A stretch of DNA of 10,252 bases from Flavobacteriaceae bacterium (lineage in GTDB: Bacteria; Bacteroidota; Bacteroidia; Flavobacteriales; Flavobacteriaceae): positions 1 through 10,252 of the forward strand of contig JABDQK010000045.1 in assembly GCA_013042255.1 (NCBI GenBank). The letters run 5' to 3'. Both the position numbers and the translations under genes were made by a program. This document shows, in pieces, positions 7,291-10,252 of this stretch. How positions within the stretch are numbered: position 1 is the first letter of the stretch; each line of letters begins with the position of its first letter. Under the pieces are notes generated by a model. That model saw nothing but the letters and a program-made list of their open reading frames with translations. It did no database searches and was not told where the DNA came from.

Positions 7291-8292
7291 CTAGGGTACT
7301 TCAATCTCGTTTACAATGCGATTGATAATTTCTTCAGAGGTGATACTTTCGGCTTCCGCTTCGTAAGTGATCCCAACCCTGTGTCTTAGGACGTCGTGAA
7401 TTACCGCCCGTACATCTTCAGGAACCACATAACCTCTTCGCTTGATAAAAGCGTAACATTTGGCTGCAATGGCCATGTTGATACTCCCTCTGGGAGAGGC
7501 ACCGAAACTGATCAGAGGTTTGAGATTCTCCAGGTTGTATTTTTCAGGATATCTTGTAGCAAATACAAGATCAAGAATATATTTCTCAATTTTTTCATCC
7601 ATGTAGACCTCTCTGACTGCCTTTTGAGCACTCAGGATTTGTTTGAGGCTCACTACTGGTTTGACTGTCTCGAATGCCCCGTTCAGATTCTGTCTGATAA
7701 TCATCTGCTCTTCGGTCATTTTCGGGTAGTCGATTATCGTCTTGAGCATAAATCGGTCTACCTGAGCCTCGGGAAGAGGATATGTTCCTTCCTGTTCTAT
7801 AGGGTTCTGAGTGGCCATAACCAGGAATGGAGCATCGAGCGGGAAAGTTTCATCCCCTATGGTCACCTGTCGCTCCTGCATGGCCTCAAGCAAAGCAGAT
7901 TGCACTTTCGCAGGTGCCCGGTTGATCTCATCTGCCAAAACAAAATTGGCAAAAATAGGCCCTTTTTTTATGGAAAAATCGCTTGCCTTCATGTTGTAAA
8001 TCAGAGTACCAACCACATCGGCAGGAAGCAGGTCGGGGGTAAACTGTATCCTGCTGAAACTCCCCTTAACTGCCTTTGCCAGAGTATTTATCGCAAGGGT
8101 CTTAGCCAGGCCCGGTACTCCTTCGAGTAAAATATGGCCTTGTCCCAAAAGACCGATCAATAAGCGCTCCGTCATATGCTTTTGCCCGACGATAACCTTG
8201 TTCATCTCCATCATTAACAGGTCAATAAATGCGCTTTCCTGAGCAATTTTCTCATTTACTGCACTTATATCTACCGTGCTTTTATCATCCAT
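7291..8292 (-). CDS. MoxR family AAA+ ATPase
   Basis: This 333-residue cytosolic ATPase is the first gene of the Bat operon. Walker A is GVPGLAKT (58-65). Walker B is FVLADEIN (117-124), with D121 and the catalytic E122. Sensor 1 is in ATQNP (N163). The family motif EGTYPLPEAQVDRF (168-181) contains a candidate arginine finger, R180. Sensor 2 is in GASPRGS (264-270, R268). The C-terminal lid domain is complete, and length is typical. MoxR ATPases work with vWA proteins, apparently as chaperone-like machines that remodel or mature other proteins; known examples elsewhere activate methanol dehydrogenase or aid metal insertion. Here it is paired with the DUF58 protein and, across the membrane, probably with the Bat proteins. 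The ATG start leaves a 156-base divergent gap to the aldo/keto reductase gene. I found no convincing TTTG/TAnnTTTG promoter on this strand in that gap. Confidence 0.96.
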   Translation of the reverse strand: MDDKSTVDISAVNEKIAQESAFIDLLMMEMNKVIVGQKHMTERLLIGLLGQGHILLEGVPGLAKTLAINTLAKAVKGSFSRIQFTPDLLPADVVGTLIYNMKASDFSIKKGPIFANFVLADEINRAPAKVQSALLEAMQERQVTIGDETFPLDAPFLVMATQNPIEQEGTYPLPEAQVDRFMLKTIIDYPKMTEEQMIIRQNLNGAFETVKPVVSLKQILSAQKAVREVYMDEKIEKYILDLVFATRYPEKYNLENLKPLISFGASPRGSINMAIAAKCYAFIKRRGYVVPEDVRAVIHDVLRHRVGITYEAEAESITSEEIINRIVNEIEVP

Positions 8293-8378
8293 AAAATGTC
8301 TTTTAGTAGTTGTCTATCAATCTCTTAGTTTAAAGGATATGCAAATTGAAAATTTATTCATTCACTGCCTGTTAATGA

Positions 8379-8410
8379 TTGGTTAAAAATTCCCGGGAAC
8401 CCTAAGTTTT
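8379..8410 (+). promoter_or_regulatory. Candidate Bacteroidota-type promoter for the aldo/keto reductase operon
   Basis: TTG at 8379-8381 (in ATTGG) is followed by a 21-base spacer and TAAGTTTT at 8403-8410. This resembles the Bacteroidota sigma-A consensus (TTTG or TTG near -33, 19-21 bases, then TAnnTTTG near -7), with one mismatch in the -7 box. Transcription would start about 30 bases before the ATG at 8449. The rest of the divergent region 8293-8448 is AT-rich and shows no comparable site on the minus strand, although the moxR promoter must lie there or be supplied otherwise. Confidence 0.35.
8390..8399. repeat. 10-bp perfect palindrome inside the candidate promoter spacer
   Basis: TTCCCGGGAA is a perfect palindrome and the only GC-rich patch in an otherwise AT-rich divergent intergenic region. 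It sits between the proposed -33 and -7 elements, where a dimeric repressor could block RNA polymerase. Just upstream, GTTAA occurs twice in direct orientation (8371-8375 and 8382-8386), 11 bases apart, about one helical turn. Either could be an operator, but a 10-base palindrome can also occur by chance. Confidence 0.35.
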
Positions 8411-8448
8411 ATGATGTATTTAAGGGATTTTTAGTAATTTCAGCACTT

Positions 8449-9324
8449 ATGAAATCAACGAATAAATTCTCCCGAATCATCGCCGGAACCATGACATGGG
8501 GATCATGGGGTAAGCAACTTTCAAAAAGTGAGATGGTCTCCCTGATGAATCACTGCCTGAAAGCAGGGATTACGAGCTTTGACCACGCTGATATCTACGG
8601 CGGGTACGGCAATGAAGAAGAGTTTGGAAATGCCTTTGCTGAAAGTGGAATTGCCCGTAAGGACATCCAGCTCATTAGTAAATGTGGAATTCAGTATATG
8701 TGTGATGCCAGAGATAATAAGGTAAAGCATTATAATTACGCCACAGATTATATCATCTGGTCTGCCGAACGCTCCCTTGAAAAACTGACGACGGAATACC
8801 TCGATTTATTCCTGTTACACCGCCCAAGTCCTTTAATGGATCCCGAGCCTGTAGCCAAAGCTATTGAACAGCTGCTCAGCAGCGGGAAGATCAGGTCTTT
8901 TGGGGTGTCTAATTTTACACCCTCCCAAATTGCCATGCTTGAAACGGCCATCCCGGTGCAGGCCAATCAGGTAGAATGTTCACTCACGGCTGATGGAGTA
9001 ATGTATGACGGAACGCTTGATGATTGTATCAGCAGGAAAAGAATGGCCATGGCATGGTCTCCCCTCGGCTCTTATTTTCGGGAGGATAACGAGAAAACAA
9101 AGAGGATAAGGGAGGTATTACTACCAATGAAAAAGAAGTACAACGCAAGTGAAGATCAGCTTATCCTGGCCTGGCTGATGAAGCATCCTGCTCACATTCA
9201 TCCGGTAGTTGGAACTTCCAATGCTAACCGACTGGAAGATTCTATGAAGGCCGTTAATGTAGAGATGGAACTGGAAGATTGGTTTCTCCTGCTTGAGGCG
9301 TCACAAGGCCATAAGGTTCCCTGA
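8449..9324 (+). CDS. Aldo/keto reductase, YdhF type (predicted oxidoreductase)
   Basis: This 291-residue cytosolic NAD(P)H-dependent oxidoreductase has an aldo/keto reductase TIM barrel. The catalytic tetrad is intact: D45 and Y50 in FDHADIYGGYG, K78 in LISKCG, and H124 in LFLLHRPSP. The cofactor and barrel motifs GKIRSFGVSNF (146-156), QVECSL (174-179), AWSPLG (202-207) and PVVGTSN (252-258) are present. The start (TMTWGSWG) and end (WFLLLEASQGHKVP) match the E. coli YdhF-like subgroup (COG4989). Length is typical. The ATG at 8449 is the only good start and follows an AT-rich leader with the candidate promoter. Nine bases separate its stop from the next gene, so the two are probably co-transcribed. 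The substrate cannot be told from sequence; a small carbonyl compound is expected. Confidence 0.9.
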   Translation: MKSTNKFSRIIAGTMTWGSWGKQLSKSEMVSLMNHCLKAGITSFDHADIYGGYGNEEEFGNAFAESGIARKDIQLISKCGIQYMCDARDNKVKHYNYATDYIIWSAERSLEKLTTEYLDLFLLHRPSPLMDPEPVAKAIEQLLSSGKIRSFGVSNFTPSQIAMLETAIPVQANQVECSLTADGVMYDGTLDDCISRKRMAMAWSPLGSYFREDNEKTKRIREVLLPMKKKYNASEDQLILAWLMKHPAHIHPVVGTSNANRLEDSMKAVNVEMELEDWFLLLEASQGHKVP

Positions 9325-9333
9325 AAAAATATT

Positions 9334-10101
9334 ATGATGCAAGAAAAACAAAAAATAGCCTTTATCACGGGAGCAACTAGTGGTATTGGGAAGGCCACGG
9401 CAAAACTTTTCGCAAAACACAACATCAAATTGATCCTTTGTGGAAGGAGGCAGGAAAAACTCGATGCCCTAAATAAAACACTGCAATCTGAAACCGGGGT
9501 GCATACCCTCAACTTTGATGTTCGTGATAAGGAAGCTGTTCGGGCTGCCATACAATCCCTTCCCGAAGAGTTTGCTTCAATCGATATTCTGGTTAACAAC
9601 GCGGGCAATGCTCATGGCTTAGACCCCATTCAAAGCGGAGCTTTGGAAGATTGGGATGCGATGATCGACATAAATGTAAAGGGATTGCTATATGTATCCA
9701 GGGCCATTCTCCCGGGGATGATCCGGAGGAAGAACGGGCATATTATCAACATAGGCTCCACTGCTGGGAAGGAAGTATACCCCGGGGGAAATGTGTATTG
9801 TGCCAGCAAACACGCGGTTGATGCCATCAACCAGGGGATGAGAATAGACCTTAACGAACACGGAATACGCGTGGGAGCTGTAAATCCCGGACTTGTAGAA
9901 ACGGAGTTTAGTGAAGTGCGGTTTAAAGGGGATGAAGAAAGGGCAAAAAAGGTATACCAGGGCTATCAGCCTCTGAAACCCGAAGATATTTCAGACATCA
10001 TTTATTTTGTAACCACCAGGCCGTACCATGTTAATATTGCTGACCTGGTAGTGATGCCTACTGCCCAGGCAAGTAGTACCATAGTGAAGAAAAAGGAATG
10101 A
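9334..10101 (+). CDS. Short-chain dehydrogenase/reductase, YdfG type (NADP-dependent)
   Basis: This 255-residue classical SDR has a Rossmann fold. The cofactor loop TGATSGIG is at 12-19. CGRR (36-39) at the end of the second strand favours NADP(H) over NAD(H). NNAG is at 88-91. The catalytic residues are N114, S142 (IGSTAG), Y155 and K159 (YCASK), followed by NPG (184-186). The ending MPTAQASSTIV is typical of the YdfG/COG4221 group, whose members oxidise or reduce 3-hydroxy acids such as serine and 3-hydroxypropionate-type substrates; the exact substrate here is not certain. Two adjacent ATGs (9334 and 9337) could start it, after an A-rich leader (GAAAAAAT). It follows the aldo/keto reductase by nine bases, and its TGA overlaps the next ATG in ATGA. 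Confidence 0.92.
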   Translation: MMQEKQKIAFITGATSGIGKATAKLFAKHNIKLILCGRRQEKLDALNKTLQSETGVHTLNFDVRDKEAVRAAIQSLPEEFASIDILVNNAGNAHGLDPIQSGALEDWDAMIDINVKGLLYVSRAILPGMIRRKNGHIINIGSTAGKEVYPGGNVYCASKHAVDAINQGMRIDLNEHGIRVGAVNPGLVETEFSEVRFKGDEERAKKVYQGYQPLKPEDISDIIYFVTTRPYHVNIADLVVMPTAQASSTIVKKKE

Positions 10102-10252
10102 TTAACAAACGCCTTTTGGTCAAAAATCTCCTGGCCCATAATGACGAAAATAGTTTTTATGATAAAAAGCGTTTTATCGATATCGGCCAGAAGGAAGGAA
10201 AGGCTAAATTCCTGAAACATGTTTGTGCCCTGGCCAACAGCAATCCAAAAAA
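10098..10252 (+). CDS. 5' end of a probable AlbA_2/AAA_4-type ATP-binding protein (partial)
   Basis: Fifty-one codons are present before the window ends. The protein starts MINKRLLVKNLLAHNDENSF and continues with YDKKR, an IDIGQKEGKAKFLKHVCALA segment, and NSNPK. The pattern 'I..KEGKAKFLKHVCALANSNP' resembles the N-terminus of AlbA_2 / divergent AAA_4 (Schlafen-like) DNA-binding domain proteins, where the helix precedes a conserved 'GG.i.iGV.d' strand that here would fall beyond the edge. I recall similar flavobacterial proteins annotated as ATP-binding, but cannot confirm this without the rest. The ATG overlaps the dehydrogenase stop by four bases (ATGA), and AAAAAGG just upstream could act as a ribosome site. 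It therefore appears to be the third gene of the same operon. Confidence 0.65.
   Translation, partial: MINKRLLVKNLLAHNDENSFYDKKRFIDIGQKEGKAKFLKHVCALANSNPK

Noticed and set aside
7396..8130. 244-codon plus-strand frame opposite moxR
   Set aside because: Antisense to a gene whose AAA+ motifs are all present; its translation has no recognisable domain and is rich in Cys/His/Ser typical of shadow frames.
8293..8448. TCAATTTG on the minus strand (8349-8342) as a -7 box for moxR
   Set aside because: It has one mismatch to TAnnTTTG and no TTG or TTTG at 19-21 bases upstream, so I do not call it a promoter.
9198..9608. 136-codon minus-strand frame spanning the reductase/dehydrogenase junction
   Set aside because: It overlaps two well-supported genes on the other strand and shows no family resemblance.
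1..10252. Mobile elements, CRISPR arrays, tRNA or rRNA genes, defence genes
   Set aside because: I looked on both strands for repeat-spacer patterns, transposase or integrase motifs, tRNA cloverleaf elements and conserved rRNA stretches. None was visible, and the coding frames are contiguous and undisturbed.

Overview
The window looks like chromosomal DNA from a member of the Bacteroidota, most likely the Flavobacteriaceae. The reasons are the Bat gene cluster in the order known from that group, A-rich leaders in place of clear Shine-Dalgarno sites, a Bacteroidota-style candidate promoter (TTG, 21-base spacer, TAAGTTTT), and a tail gene whose first residues resemble a flavobacterial AlbA_2/AAA_4-type protein. 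Genus is not assignable by eye. Coding density is very high; the only gap above 100 bases is the 156-base divergent region at 8293-8448.

Positions 8292 down to 1 (minus strand) hold one compact Bat ('Bacteroides aerotolerance') operon. In transcription order it contains a MoxR AAA+ ATPase, a DUF58 protein with a von Willebrand A (vWA) fold, a BatD-like two-membrane-span protein with an extra C-terminal domain, BatA, BatB, BatC, BatD, and the first 20 codons of a further secreted protein that is probably BatE. After the 64-base moxR/DUF58 gap, every junction is 4 bases or less, or overlaps, which suggests one transcript with coupled translation. The 64-base gap holds a perfect 7-bp inverted repeat.

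The proteins fit a membrane-spanning assembly. MoxR and the DUF58 protein have no membrane segments and should be cytosolic. The vWA domains of BatA and BatB are predicted to face the periplasm, as are the TPR protein BatC and the large beta-rich part of BatD. BatD and the BatD-like protein both place a helical domain in the cytosol, where it could contact MoxR/DUF58. All three vWA domains keep a complete metal-ion (MIDAS) ligand set. MoxR-vWA pairs are generally thought to act as chaperone-like remodelling systems; the client here is unknown.

Positions 8449 to 10252 (plus strand) hold a divergent operon: an aldo/keto reductase of the YdhF type, a YdfG-type NADP-dependent short-chain dehydrogenase, and the 5' end of a third gene (probably an AlbA_2/AAA_4-type ATP-binding protein) that overlaps the dehydrogenase stop codon by 4 bases and runs off the window. 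A candidate promoter with a 10-bp palindrome in its spacer precedes the reductase.

I saw no tRNA, rRNA, CRISPR array, insertion sequence or phage gene. The locus is a known type. The less ordinary points are the enlarged BatD-like protein and its apparent paralogy with BatD, the intercistronic hairpin, and the operator-like palindrome.
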